NCBI GenBank assembly: GCA_002780065.1
Contig: PEWQ01000144.1
Span: 1-12,449, forward strand
Direction: 5' to 3'
DNA length: 12,449 bases
DNA from: Candidatus Hydrogenedentes bacterium CG07_land_8_20_14_0_80_42_17
Lineage (GTDB): Bacteria > UBA8481
This document shows positions 12,348-12,449 of the stretch, piece after piece. A model generated the notes under the pieces. That model did no database searches, was not told the origin of the DNA, and saw only the letters and a program-made list of their open reading frames with translations. Numbering within the stretch: the stretch's first letter is position 1; each line of letters begins with the position of its first letter. The position numbers and the translations under genes are program-made.

Positions 12348-12449
12348 TAGGGACAAGGCAATGCCTTGTCCCTACGACAGGGCACCGCCCTGTCCCTACG
12401 ACAAGGCACCGCCCTGTCCCTACGACAAGGCACCGCCCTGTCCCTACGA
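12347..12449 (+). repeat. Tandem array of 24-base palindromic units, running off the window
   Basis: The first element is a perfect 13-base stem, GTAGGGACAAGGC-AAT-GCCTTGTCCCTAC (12347-12375), whose first G is the last base of the glnK stop codon. Three further units of exactly 24 bases follow (12376-12399, 12400-12423, 12424-12447), each ending GTCCCTAC. Unit 2 is a perfect ACAGGGC/GCCCTGT hairpin with loop ACC. Units 3 and 4 join an ACAAGGC left arm to a GCCCTGT right arm, leaving one A-C mismatch. There are no spacers, so it is not CRISPR. The family is the one inserted in the RAYT gene. The first hairpin may also end or stabilise the amt-glnK transcript. Confidence 0.85.

Noticed and set aside
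12347-12449. Tandem repeats as a CRISPR array
   Set aside because: The 24-base units abut with no variable spacers and are themselves palindromic; no cas gene is present.
1-12449. tRNA, rRNA or riboswitch genes
   Set aside because: I looked in the gaps between genes and saw no cloverleaf, rRNA-like or known riboswitch core; a covariance-model search would be needed to exclude small RNAs.

Overview
The window carries about a dozen protein genes of an ordinary chromosomal kind, probably from a Gram-negative bacterium. The evidence is a periplasmic SurA/PrsA-like foldase, a DsbD with a periplasmic domain, and a DUF1460 protein, a family I know mainly from Bacteroidota and relatives. An FCB-group or similar environmental lineage is my best guess, but the sequence does not settle the phylum. 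Most of the window is AT-rich (one 60-base line counted by hand in the foldase gene is 38% G+C). Bases 1 to about 1160 are clearly GC-rich (lines counted at 57% and 67%) with GC-ending codons. That end may be a transferred segment or an assembly join. It holds the 3' part of an unrecognised gene and a zinc-ribbon gene that appears frameshifted.

Layout: a cluster of CACGAAT/CACTAAT-type heptamers (about 1160-1280) separates the GC-rich end from lepB (signal peptidase I, minus strand). A secreted parvulin-type prolyl isomerase diverges from lepB. Next comes an AbrB-type antitoxin and RelE-like toxin pair with its own promoter and a likely operator. The pair is bracketed by a 14-bp inverted repeat and preceded by a REP-like dyad. 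A tight minus-strand operon follows, read from 8582 down to 4114: DUF1460 protein, dsbD, then a ClC chloride channel/transporter with a CBS-like tail. Diverging from it on the plus strand are a thioredoxin-TPR (CnoX-like) protein, a small two-helix membrane protein and a REP-associated tyrosine transposase (RAYT). The window ends with amt-glnK, an ammonium transporter and its PII partner, behind a well-formed sigma-54 promoter.

The most interesting signal is a family of GC-rich palindromes built on GGACAGGGC-ACC-GCCCTGTCC. Two composite copies lie in frame inside the RAYT gene and both are read as VGTGHxPVQIG. A tandem array of 24-base units starts on the last base of the glnK stop codon and runs off the window. 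The units show both compensated and uncompensated stem changes, which fits a family kept for hairpin structure and spread by a mobilising enzyme. The adjacent RAYT is the obvious candidate.

Functionally, the central genes concern the cell envelope and thiol redox (signal peptidase, foldase, DsbD, DUF1460, Trx-TPR). The right end concerns nitrogen uptake and its regulation. The PII protein lacks the uridylylated Tyr51, and the ClC protein lacks the usual proton-pathway glutamate.
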